Assembly: GCA_000231825.2 (NCBI GenBank)
Contig: JH720293.1
Coordinates: 496,001 to 560,000 of the forward strand
Direction of reading: 5' to 3'
Source: Tetrahymena elliotti 4EA
Lineage: Eukaryota > Ciliophora > Oligohymenophorea > Hymenostomatida > Tetrahymenidae
Length of the DNA stretch: 64,000 bases
Shown here: positions 24,212-38,163 of the stretch, piece after piece
How positions within the stretch are numbered: the stretch's first letter is position 1
Layout: the number at the start of each line of letters is the position of its first letter
Position numbers and translations under genes: made by a program
Notes under the pieces: generated by a model
What the model was told of the DNA's origin: nothing
Database searches by the model: none
What the model saw: the letters and a program-made list of their open reading frames with translations, nothing else

Positions 24212-25504
24212 TCAGTGTTTTAAAATTCCTATGTACATTTTTTATTTGTTTTCCATCTTTCTTAACCTGTCTGCTTGGACCATTTTTTTTGATTCGAAAT
24301 CAGCCTTTAGTGAAAGTAGTTGCTGAGAAAGACCTTCTTATAGGCTTTCTTTCTGTTTCTTTGCTTATAGCTAATTGTTAGCTTCTTACCTATGACAAGC
24401 TTTGTTTATATTTATATCACTTTTAATCTTATTATTTTCGATTTCCATATTCTTTATGATATTAGTAAACTCATCATAAGTGTTTGATATTTCAGTTTGT
24501 CTATTCTAAATTTATCTAGATAGCTCTTCCAATTCATCTTGTAAGGAATCAATCTCTTTTTCATATTATTTTTGTACTCCTACTTAATGATTTATCTATT
24601 CATTGCACTAAATAGACCTTTAAATCAGAGGAGTTATTTCCTTTTCAAGATTTCCACATTCCTCAAGCATAGCTTTTTCTTAGTCTTTCAATATGTCTCT
24701 CTCTTACTTTTTAGCAGACACAATTTCATAACCTTTGTCTAATAGGTCATCAAGAGTATTTATAAGAGATTCGTCCAGATATAATGAAGCTTTGTTCTTG
24801 AATATAGTGCTCATATTAACTCTTGGGATGCTTTTTTGGGTTTTATTAAAGATGCGAGTTCCAAACAAAAAGCTTGAAGAGGTGCAAAAACTTGATTTTG
24901 AAAAAACAGAAAAGCGACGAGATCCTCCATGTTCATCTATTGTTGCTTAAGAGTTCTACTTTAAGAGTTAATTTTACTTGTAAGGAGTAACTTCACCTTC
25001 TGAAACATGCAAAGAATTTTATTTTAAACCACTTCTGTTAAATTATGTTTATGAGTTGCTTAAGCTATTATTTTAACCGCATCCTGTATCTAAAGTAGCT
25101 CCTTAACTCGAAAAAATGTTTGAGAATTCTCCATTTTTATTTTTTGATGCTTAATTTGTTTCTGAACCTTTCTATTCCTGGCTTACACTTAATTTTTCCT
25201 TCATTTTTTATTCTAAAAATTATCTCTATAAAGTTCCTGCAACATTTGCTTTAGAAGTTGATTGAGGAACAGAATTTAAAGCTTGTGAAAAGTTTGAAGA
25301 CTTTAAAATTCCATTTTGATTATTTTGCTATTGCTATGACTAAGAGTTAGAAGGAGAGTTGACAGCACTTGCTTTTTTAGAGCCATTCAAATCTATAGAT
25401 TTATGAGGCATGGCTTAAATGCTGAATGGGGATAGGGATTTAAATTTCTTATCTTACTTCATACTCTAAACTGGTTTTAAAAGCTCAATATTTTCTTTAT
25501 TCAT
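24212..25504 (-). CDS. Coiled-coil protein, unrecognised
   Basis: A single intronless frame of 431 codons, ATG at 25504 and TGA at 24214-24212. Residues 1 to ~215 are Ser/Asn/Gln-rich and probably disordered (MNKENIELLKPV, KSLSPFSI, HKSIDLNGS). From about residue 250 to the end there is a long Lys/Glu/Gln heptad region (KKQERDILKDQEKAML..., DSLQDELEELSRQI...) that predicts a coiled coil. No motor, WD40 or kinase segment is present. The pattern fits a structural or cytoskeletal (basal body, cilium, kinetochore-like) protein, but nothing specific is recognised. It lies between two other minus-strand genes with no overlap. Confidence 0.7.
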
Positions 25505-26292
25505 TTAGTATAAAATTTGATGTACTAGTAATTTTATTTGATATTAACTTTTATAATTAGATAAAAAATATAAATCACTTAAATTATTGATTAAAGAAGG
25601 TAATTAACTATCAACTTAAAATTAATAAAACCCTTTTGACAAATAAATTTTATAATTAAATATATTTATAGTCTTAAAGAACATTAATCTAAATAATATC
25701 TAAAATATTAAAGTAGAAATAAAATAAACATATTTTTATAAATTAATAAAATCTATTAACTTCTTTTTTTAAATTTAATTCAATAATGTTGAAATTTTCT
25801 CTTATTTGTGAATAAAACTGATTTAATTGATAAAAATTCCTAAAAATTCAAGTAACTAAACAGTATTATTATAAATCTCTCTTCTATCTAAGCAGAACAG
25901 AGTGCATTCAAAAAATAGAAGCTACATTTATACAAAATATTATTGATTTTTTAATTTTTTTCTACTTTTTTTAATTTTGAGAAAAAAATAAATTCATATT
26001 AAATCATCAAAAAGTTAAAAAAAATATTTAATTATTTAAAAAAATTAATTTCATTTGATAATTTAGATTTAATCAATTCATTCATTTATCCAAAATTTAA
26101 TAAATTTATTTGAGATTCATAAAAAATTAATCATACTGACATAACTTTTTAAATAATTTTTATAATTAAAAAGCTTATTTAATCAAATTAATTGGCTAAT
26201 TTTAGAATTTTTTAGATTTTGGTTTGAGACAGAAGAAAATATTATATAATATTAGAGAGAGACATAAAATAATAAAAATAAAAATAATTTCA
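25505..26292. other. Intergenic, no gene seen
   Basis: About 790 nt of A/T-rich sequence between two minus-strand genes. No exon or repeat was recognised. Confidence 0.55.
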
Positions 26293-28523
26293 TCAAAAAT
26301 AAAGAAATTAATGAACAAAGTAAACTTTAATAAACTTTTCAAGTACATAGCAATAACAAAAAGATTTTAACACACAAAATAATTTGATATTTAAAATTTT
26401 GTTTTCATATTTTTTTGATAGTTTATGATAAAAGAATATTTCTTGAATAAGCATCATTTTACATTTATGGATTGTTAATATTAAAACCTATCTAATATTT
26501 GGGCTTTGTAATTACATCAATTAGATGTTAAGAGAATTCTTTCTTTGAGTTAAATTTCCTGTTTTATTTTGATAAAAATAGAGTTGATAAATATTTTTAC
26601 TTGTTTTTTTAATTGAAAAATGAATATAGAATGAATACTTTGGTTTCATCAAATATTCTCCATTAAAAATAGTATCAGTTATCTATCCATATTTTTCTTC
26701 TAAATTTCTTTGAATTTTATTTTTTCTAGCATAATAGAGAGATTCTAATCTTACTCTATTTATTTATTCATTTAAAGCTCCTTTTTTTTCTAAATCTTTA
26801 TCATGATATAAATTTTAATGTCAAGAAAATTGATTAATAAATATTACTGTTTGATAGATTTTAAAAATACTCTTATAATTGTTTTATTGATTCTTGAGCA
26901 ATACTTTTAATTTGTTCTGGATTATGTGGTTGGGCATTAAAATAACTCTAATAATTACTATTATTTCTAGATTTTTTAGTTCCATTTTCTAATGAACTAA
27001 GTCTAGACCTGTTTTGTTACATTTCTTGAGCAGTACTATTTATTGAATTTTCTCTATTTATATTCTCTTTATTCTTTTTAGCTATATAAAAAGATTGCAA
27101 GATGTTACTCTTTTTTTTCTCTAACTTTATATTCTAAAACCTATCCTAAAAGTCACTGTTTTAATAAAATTATTTAAATAAATTTTTTTTGGTGAAATAT
27201 TTTATCACTTTATTTTTGTTTATTGAGATAATTTCCTAAAGTCCACATCATTTTCATATTCGATCATTTAATCTAATTCGTTTTCTTGAAAGGCAGGTTT
27301 AGTATAAAGGTGTGTTTTTCTAAAAATAAAAAAAAAATTTTTAATTTAAAGAATTTTCTATTGGTTGATTACCTTATAGAATCCTTTTTCTAAATATAGT
27401 CCTTGCCAAAATCATCTTTATTAAATTAAAAAATAGTTTAATTTAATCAAATATTTTGATATTATTTAAAAAAAATATGGTGCTTACTTTATTCAGATTT
27501 TTTTCTTAAATCTCTCAAATAATAATTTAAAATTTCATTCCTATCTTTATTTTTCTTAATGATTTAACTAAAAGTATCTTCAGGGTTAATTTTACATTTC
27601 TTTTTGCATAATTCAAATTAGCCTAGTTCCATCTACTGTTTAGTTATTATGCTGCTATTTTCCAGTTGATCTACATATGAACTTTTTGATCTTTGTTAAA
27701 TAACTTAATTTCCTATGAATTATGGCTTTTAATAGCGCTCTAAACTAGTATTTTTAAGGATAGTTGTTTTATTAGTAGGAGAGCTCTAATTAGTAGAATA
27801 TTTATCGCCATATGTATTTAACTACTAAGATGGTTAGTAAAATATTTTTTCATTAGATCTTCTTTCAAGCATCCCTAGCTTTCATTTATGTTTAATATTT
27901 TTTTGTTTAAATATTTTTATCAAAAGTTTATATTTACATTGATTTATGAGTTTTTTTTTGGAGTGCTACTTTAATCTAGTTAAAAATAGTGTTTTTAACC
28001 ACCATCAATATTCCTAGGAGAATTCTTTCTTTTTATAAAATAATTTAAGTCTTTAAGTGTTTTATTGAATTATTATTATTTTACGAAGTTAGATAAAGGC
28101 TATTAGAAGGTTGATAGCTTGCCTCAGTTCTTTTTTTAGTATTATCTGCCTTTAGAATAGATTAGTTTATAAAATCTTAGGACATCCTAAAATTATTGGA
28201 TTTCTCAAATTCATCTTATTATCTTGATTTTTATTTCTTATGAAAATGGAGAAATTATAAGTAAATTAGAGCTTATTTGAAAAAGCACTACTTTTATGAT
28301 GCTGCAGATGGAATTATGATATAGTCCAACTTACTTGGTTTCTTTGACAGAATTAATACTGATGTAGTTTTTATATTCATCTGGGCGAATTTTCAAATCA
28401 AATGCAAATGTGAGGGGAATGGATTCAAATTTTTATCCTTAAAATAAATAAATTATATGAATGGTTATTTATTTTAAGAGAAATGATACTAATATTTCTG
28501 TTGATTTTATCAGTAGAACTCAT
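26293..28523 (-). CDS. Multi-exon protein, unrecognised
   Basis: Nine exons from ATG at 28523. Introns by plus coordinates: 28438-28489, 28223-28334, 28029-28084, 27879-27937, 27416-27487, 27320-27372, 27156-27208, 26796-26847 (52-112 nt, all GT...AG). The joined frame is 1722 nt (573 aa) and closes on TGA at 26295-26293. Recognisable tracts: a conserved-looking start (RQKFESIPLTFAFDLKIRP), polar Ser/Asn/Gln linkers, an acidic-basic helical block (MELGQFELCKKKCK), and Gln-rich helices. No known domain was identified. The last ~60 codons are hydrophobic and less convincing; a further intron or an earlier stop near 26450-26600 is possible. The earlier exon joins are well supported because each alternative frame hits TGA quickly. 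Confidence 0.6.
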
Positions 28524-29087
28524 GATTTATTTATGATTTTTCAATTTTGTAATTAAATAAAAAATACTGTCCAGCAAATATAATTATTACAAATTTAATA
28601 ATTAATTGCATATGTAGAATTTAATTATTCCATCCACTCATTAAATCACAAACTCACTAAAAAAGTGAATTACTAATAAATGAATATGGCTAAATATTTA
28701 AAAAAATTAACCTGAAAAAAAAATATTCAAAAAAGCAAAAAAACTAACAAAATTATTGCTAATAAACTTATTTGTTGAAAATAAAATGATTGGTTTTTAA
28801 ATCCTACTTTTAATTAAAATAAAGAGCTTGGTTTTGAAATAAAAGTTAATTATTAATCTATGTTTTATCATGATTATTTAAAAGGAGTTATTTACTGTTT
28901 AATTTTATTTGATATTAAAAATTACTGATAACTACATGACAAAGAAATATGCAATTTAATCATTGTATGCAAAGTTATTCATATTTTAAACTATTTTCAA
29001 AGTTAATTTATTATAGAATTTTTTTAAACTTTAAGTCAATTCTATTTTTAGTTAGTTTTTTAAATCTTAGAAGACAAAATAGCTCTT
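28524..29087. other. Intergenic, no gene seen
   Basis: About 560 nt between two minus-strand genes, A/T-rich, no exon recognised. The promoter of the nine-exon gene is expected at its left end. Confidence 0.55.
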
Positions 29088-30530
29088 TCAAAGAGGTTGG
29101 TTAATTAAGTATTCAATATTTCTAGCAATTTGGGGTTCCCATTTGTCACCGTTTTCTAATAATTTATATTTATCGTAGAATAAATCTTCGTGCAAGTAAG
29201 CAGTCTATTCATAGTTAGGACCCTAAAATAATTTAACAATATTAAACAACAATCCTTAAAAATACTTTTCAAATTACTTCAACAATAGCATCAACGGGGC
29301 AAGCTTCTTAACAGAAACCACAATAAATACACTTAGTCATATCAATGTCGTATCTGACTGTACGTCTATTTTTAAAGTTTTGTTAATTAATATTAAATAA
29401 AAATAAGAAGATATGATTGTATTATTTGCAAGAATCAGATTATATTTTGAAATAAAATAATTTAATATTGAAAATGATTATGCCTATTTCATAATTTTAT
29501 TTTGGATATCTATCTTGTTTAAATTCATTTGATCAACTAACTTTAATGTATTTACCTTGAACCATCAGGTCTAGGTTCAGTTTCAATAGTAATAGCTCTA
29601 GCAGGACAAGCACTTTAGCAGAGCTTACAAGCAATACATCTAAATTTTATATTAAAAATAAGTTAAAATTTAAGGTAATAATAACTTTTAGAAAATATCT
29701 TATTTAAGATTATATTTAAAAATCTAATATTTATTCCAATTTTTTGACACAAACATAATAATAGTCATAATGCTTTTAGAGGTTAGATATAACCTTAATC
29801 CATCTATTTTTAACAGTATGTTCTTTAATTGAGTGATATTTTAATTTATTTATGTTTGCTTTATTATGTGAATGTAGTATCTATATTCTTTTTAATGTAA
29901 AATTGTATACCTTTCTTCACCGGTAGGATATCTACGGAGGGCGTGTTCACCTCTGAATAATGGTGAAAGAGGACCCTTTTCGAAGGGATAGTTAATGGTC
30001 CATTCAGGTTCAAATGAATAAACAATACCGCAGAACCAGAAGTGATAGAAATATTCAGGACAAATAATATTTTAATAAGATGACTCCCAAACATCTGTGA
30101 AATCTAATTCATCAGGTTTGTCTCTGCCATAAAGACGAATATCATCCTTCAAATCCTCATCGATATCTAAGATGGGATCATAGAAAGTTTTATTGTGATG
30201 CTTTGCTTCAATGCTAGTATTAGGAGCTTCTTCATGAATATTACTTCTCTAAATAAAACCTAAGTTGTACCAATAAAATATAATTTAGTTATTTCGATTT
30301 TAAGCATATTTTCATTTTGCGTTCAGAGATTAAATATTCTTTCATCAATTTAACAGAGATATCTGCTAATAAAATCTAGATATAATAGGGGATTAATTAA
30401 CACTTATGATAAATGGTTGCATTTGATATCAAATCTTGAATTGCTATTTAATAATTATCATACTAAAGTTCATTTTGAGATTCTTGTGCATTTACACTTT
30501 GTGGAAATTGGTTAATACTCTCTTCAACAT
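29088..30530 (-). CDS. NDUFS8: NADH dehydrogenase (complex I) iron-sulfur subunit 8, mitochondrial
   Basis: Five exons from ATG at 30530: 30498-30530, 29911-30248, 29556-29639, 29278-29365, 29088-29222; introns of 249, 271, 190 and 55 nt. Spliced length 678 nt, 225 aa. The first 11 residues ([11 protein letters not shown]) are basic and suit a mitochondrial presequence. The core motifs are those of the TYKY/Nqo9 subunit: [20 protein letters not shown], then two [4Fe-4S] motifs, CIACKLCQSACP and CIYCGFCQEACP, then GPNYE and LLENGDKWE. These clusters pass electrons along the peripheral arm of complex I to ubiquinone. All eight cluster cysteines are present. Compared with bovine (~210 aa) there is an extra acidic segment between the presequence and the core. 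Three of its introns are several times longer than the window norm. Confidence 0.95.
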
Positions 30531-31363
30531 TTTCCTAAATACTTCTTTTGAATTGTTTTGTTTGCTTATAAGATTGTTTGTTTGTTTGAAGCCTATCTAT
30601 CTTCTTCTCTTGCTTTTAATTTATAATTTATTTTCTTTCTTTTTTTAGTTAAGGGACTTGCTAGAAGTCTTAGATTTCTTTTCATTCTTATCTAAATTGA
30701 TTCTTCCTTGTTAATTTGCATACAATTAAGCAAAAGCTCAACCATGCAAAGCAATAAATTAATAAACCATTTAATTAATTTATTCATTCATGCCATTTTA
30801 CATGCAAGATAATAAATCATCTTTTTACATTTTCATTTGTAATGAAGTGACTCGCAATAACACTATATATTTTTTTTATTTTAAAATAAAAGAGAAAAGT
30901 TTTAAAGGGTCTGTCCTTTATCAATAAAAACATATTTAGATACTTAATAAAAATTATTTAAGAACATAGTAAAGCTAAATTTGATTTTTAAATTATTGTG
31001 AATTTTTAATTGTTTTTTTATTTTGCAAAAATAATTTTTAACAAATAAATTTAATTTTTTTTTGTGTTTCAATTTGAGTTTTGTTTTTAGTGTTTGAAAA
31101 GCTATTGCTAGATTAATTGTTTTGGAAAATTAAAATGGTAAATTGTCTATCTATAAAATGAGAAAATAATTCATCAAATATTTGAAATATATTATGATAC
31201 TTGAAGGTTAAAGAGCTTGTTTGATTCAATTATTTTTAAGTTATTATCTTGTAGTTTGTTTTTAACTATAAATTAATTAAAGTAAATTAATCAAAAGTAA
31301 AGGTTAAAAGCATTATTAACTCAAAAGGTTTATTTTAAAGAATCCATTATATTTAAAATTATT
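30531..31363. other. Divergent intergenic region
   Basis: About 830 nt between the 5' ends of NDUFS8 (minus) and the PRP4-type kinase (plus), so both promoters should lie here. A/T-rich with no exon recognised; a short Leu/Phe-rich reading frame at 30436-30648 overlaps the NDUFS8 first exon and intron in antisense and is not credible. Confidence 0.55.
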
Positions 31364-34213
<2,850 letters not shown>

Positions 34214-34622
34214 TTAAATGTTATATGGTTATATGAAAATTTTTAAAATGTATAAAAAAAAAACAATTTCTTTATCAAAAAAAGTATACATGTTTAATTA
34301 AGTAAGTCAGTCACAAATATAATTAAAATATTTTTTTCATCTAAAATACTATTTGAGTATATTACACTTTTATTTTACTTCAACTAATTATGTGTTCATG
34401 TTAATTCTACTAAATTAATAAAATTAATATTTCCCATTTCAATTTCACTCAAAAATATATAATTAATCATTCATTTTCCAAAGATACAAAAATTCTCTCA
34501 GAAATTCTTTATTTTTGAAAAAAAAAAAGCAAGCAAAAGCTAGTTAAACAAGTTATTCCTAAAAAAATATTTTTTGTTTTTGTTAAAATATTAAATTGAA
34601 AGTAATAAAAAAACATAAGTTA
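34214..34622. other. Intergenic, no gene seen
   Basis: About 410 nt between two plus-strand genes; A/T-rich, nothing recognised. Promoter of the HemK gene expected here. Confidence 0.55.
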
Positions 34623-35740
34623 ATGAAGATTTACAGAATTTATACTAAATTAGTTAGTCTATTTAAATATTATAGAGTAAGTTATTTATTATTAATATTC
34701 TACTTTTATGCATCATTCTAATAATAGGTAGAAGAACCACATTATTCAGCCATAAATATTCTATAAAAATCTTTAAATATTCCATATTCTTAAGTAGATA
34801 CCAAAAAGACTATGTCTTCTAACTGTTCCTCCAAATATTATTTGAATTAGATTTTAAGTAAAAATCTATTGTTCATAATTATAGATCGAAATAATGAACT
34901 TTGATATTATGTAGGAATGTACTATAAAAGAAGAGCTATGATGCCTATTTAATATGTTATAGGGGAATGGGAGTTTAGGGATTTGCTTCTTAAAATGAAG
35001 CCACCAGTATTAATACCAAGAAACGAAACAAGTTACCTTGTAGAACTTGTAAATAAATTATCAAAATAGAAATAAAAATGCTAATTTCTAGAAATTGGTG
35101 TAGGAACAGGAGCAATAAGTTTATCTTTGTTAAAAGTATTTGATTTTAATATTTTAAATAAAAATTGTTAAAAATTAAAATGTTTTACACTTTTTTAGGA
35201 AAATAAATAATTTACTGGAGTTGCTATTGATAAGCAGAAATTTTGCGTAGAATTAGCAAGCTAAAATTTAATTCTAAATAAAATAGATCCATAGAGACTT
35301 TAGCTTATTCATGATGATTGCTAAACATTTTTCAATAATAATATAAATTAAAATTATTTTTATAAATTTGATTTTATTGTAAGCAATCCTCCATATATAC
35401 CATCAGATACTGTTTTATAATTAGACAAGTAAGTTAGGTAATGTTAAATATTATATAATTTAAACACACTAAAAATTTTCATTTAAATAGAAATTTTGAA
35501 GATAAAGTTGCTCTTGATGGAGGTAAGGATGGATTGGATATAGTAAAGTAAATTTTGGATAATGGTTACTTGCTGTTAAAAAGTGGAGGTTTTATAGCTT
35601 TAGAAGTAGATTTAACTCACAATTAACTATTAGAAGAGTATTTTAACAAAAATACATATAGATGGAAAGATAAATATTCAAAAGTTTAATTTTTAAAAGA
35701 TTAGTATGAAAGAGATAGATTTTGTGTTTTCTTTTTATGA
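34623..35740 (+). CDS. HEMK1: HemK/PrmC-type release factor glutamine methyltransferase
   Basis: Five exons: 34623-34676, 34728-34857, 34915-35135, 35199-35428, 35491-35740; introns of 51, 57, 63 and 62 nt; 885 nt, 294 aa. Landmarks in order: [11 protein letters not shown] with LIPRNET (the family's P-x-Q-Y-x-x-G...F / L-I-P-R-x-E-T), the SAM motif [15 protein letters not shown], and the catalytic NPPY at residues 198-201 in [19 protein letters not shown] follows. Family members methylate the Gln of the GGQ motif of peptide-chain release factors. A basic, poorly acidic N-terminus ([18 protein letters not shown]) suggests a mitochondrial presequence, so the likely target is the mitochondrial release factor. 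The first intron is a multiple of three and free of TGA, so its splicing is less certain. The cytosolic MTQ2/HEMK2 is shorter and lacks the N-terminal domain. Confidence 0.9.
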
Positions 35741-35995
35741 TTTTATTTTATTTCGAGAAATTAATTTATTTTTTAATAAATCTTTTTAAATTGAGATTTA
35801 TTTATTTTTTAGGGCATAGTTTTGATAAAATTTTAAAAGAATTTGTTGATAATAATAATCAATGCTTATCAATATTTTTTATTGTGTTTTTATGATCATC
35901 AAAAAATTAAATTATTAGAAGTATTTAATATTTGATAAAAAATTTAGAAAAATCATAAAAATTTCAATTAGCTTTTATTATCAATAGTAAATAAT

Positions 35996-37425
35996 ATGTA
36001 CGCATAAACTCTTTCCGAAGCTTTAACTTTGAATGAAATCACATTTTTAAAAAGTAAATAAGTTTTTAATTAGCTAGCGGCGTTATTCAAGTTAAAAATA
36101 TTTTAAATATTAGAGTAAGTTTGGTGGACAGGATGCACTGAAACACCTTATGTGTGTCGTGGAGGAGTTTATAATAAATTTAGTTATCTTTTAGGTAAAA
36201 TCATTTGATGATATAAGCAAGATTAACTCTAAAAAGGAAGCTAAGCTGAAGTTATGTTTAATTTAAAAATAGTCATAACCGATACCCGTAGCGTTTGGGT
36301 TACAAAGGCAGATTAGGAATAGATTATAGAAGAGAAAGATAAATTTAACTAATCTATAAAGATAAAATTTGAGGATATTTTGAACACTCTTGATACTCCA
36401 CTGAGATTTGGTAGAAGCAATACTTAATTTACTAAGCTTTAATTCAGAAAAAATAGAGAAGAAGATCTCATTTTCCTAATGGAATTTGAAGTAGGAATTT
36501 ATCCTTTCAAGTGGGAGTTCTTTTTAACAAAGATGGATGATAATGAAATATTTAATATTTTAGCAGATGATTTAATAAATCCAATGGCTAAAACAATTAT
36601 CTCTCTTGAAAAGAGAGGAAATTCCTATAAATAAAAATGCATTCAAATAGAGAAAGAGTTGATTAAGCGCCTAAGTGAAAAGGAGAGAAACACATACAAA
36701 TCATGTATTGATAAAGATAATGAGGAAGCTTGGTCTAAATTTTTAATAGGTGATGTAAGAGGCAAATTAAATTATATATCATAAAAACTCTAGTTTGTTG
36801 GTCAAAAATTTGACCTTTCACTAATACCCTCCCTCCCCTATTTATTTTATATAATCAATTAATCCTAACCTATTATTTAAAAAGATATTTTTAATTTAAA
36901 GTCTTTAGATGATAAACTGACAAATTTTGACTTCGGTCCAGCCGCTTAATTCTTTCTTTCAAATCACAACATTAAAAATTTAAGTAATCATATCTTTATA
37001 AATAAGTTGTTAATATTATAACATAATTAATAAATAGATGAGGATTAAGAAAACAATAAGATTGTTGTAAATATATAGAATGAATAAGGTAACAATGAAG
37101 ACCTTAAAAGAATGAAATTAATTTAAGATTACTTTAGTACCTTTGAAGATCAACCTATATCGAAAGATTTTTTAAGGCCAGATTCTAAAAAAAAAATCAA
37201 GCAAGAAGATAGTAACTAATAATAATTAAAAGCCTAACAATTAGGTAATAAATATTACTAATTAGCCCTAGTACCTTTTATAATTAAATATTTATAAAAT
37301 AAGGAATAAAAGTCAATTATGAAGAACAAAATGGATATAATATTAAAAATGATTAAAAATAAATTCAAGCAGCTAATCAATAAAAAGATAACAAAAAAAA
37401 GAAAAAGCATTTGGATTTCCTATGA
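35996..37425 (+). CDS. XLF/NHEJ1-like non-homologous end-joining factor
   Basis: Exons 35996-36053, 36114-36194, 36246-37244 and 37304-37425 (introns of 60, 51 and 59 nt) give 419 aa. The first intron keeps frame either way (439 aa if retained). The N-terminal head aligns with XLF: LLAEVMFNLKIVITDTRSVW against the LLAKVF...LLVSDLQ-x-VW of animals, then LDTPLRFG, then FEVGIYPFKWEFFLTK...LADDLINPMAKTI. This is the XRCC4-superfamily head followed by the stalk helix. Splicing 37245-37303 produces a short tail that stops at TGA 37423-37425 and ends KKKKKHLDFL, a basic patch plus hydrophobics, like the C-terminal Ku-binding motif of XLF. Skipping that splice would extend the frame to 37681 through low-complexity sequence. 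XLF bridges DNA ends with XRCC4-Lig4 and Ku. The call rests on pattern only; XRCC4 or PAXX are alternatives. Confidence 0.68.
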
Positions 37426-38163
37426 ATAAGTTAAAACAATTTTTTCTAAATCTACTAATATTTTAGAAAGTTAATCTCATAATTTTATTCTGAGTTAAAA
37501 AATAGTTAATATTTATTATGTCAAAAATCAAAATTATTAAAAAATGAAAATAAAAATAAGATTTTTAATTAATTAGTTCAAAATTTAACATAAAAAAAGT
37601 ATCAAAATAAATAAATTGTATTAACTATTTAAATTTAAATATTAAGCCAAAATACAAAAATACTGTATTTTTTTCAAATGATCTTTATTAAAATAAATAA
37701 AAAAAATATTTAAGCCAACTATCTTAACTAAAAAATAAATTTAAAACTTCTATTTTAGATATGAAATTTTATATTAAAAAACATTCATTACTGTCTTCGA
37801 TTCATTTATGTATTATTATTTTTGTTTTTCTAGACAAATCTGGAAATTAAAAAAATAAGATTAATAAATACCTAAAAATAAACTAGATAATAAGATAATT
37901 TAAGTAGTTTTAGACTATATAAATTGACTAAGAATTATTTTAGATTAAAATAATTTCAGAGTTTTTAGTAATTAATAAAATAACAAAAAAGTAAGAATAT
38001 TGATAGATAAAATTGTTTAGTATTCTTTTAAGAATAATGATATTAACTAAATACATCATATAATTATATAAATTAATTATAAAAATTAAAAATATTAAAT
38101 AATTCATTTTATAATTTTATTCATAATTGAGAGCCTACTTTATTTTCCACTTTTAACATTAAT
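37426..38163. other. Intergenic between convergent genes
   Basis: About 740 nt separating the 3' ends of the XLF-like and Q/N/H-rich genes. Long A/T runs; the open frame that runs into it from the left is Lys/Ile/Asn low-complexity and is better explained as 3' non-coding. Nothing recognised. Confidence 0.55.

Noticed and set aside
37426..37681. C-terminal extension of the XLF-like protein
   Set aside because: Only Lys/Ile/Asn-rich low complexity, and the spliced alternative gives a shorter, better-formed ending with a normal-size intron.
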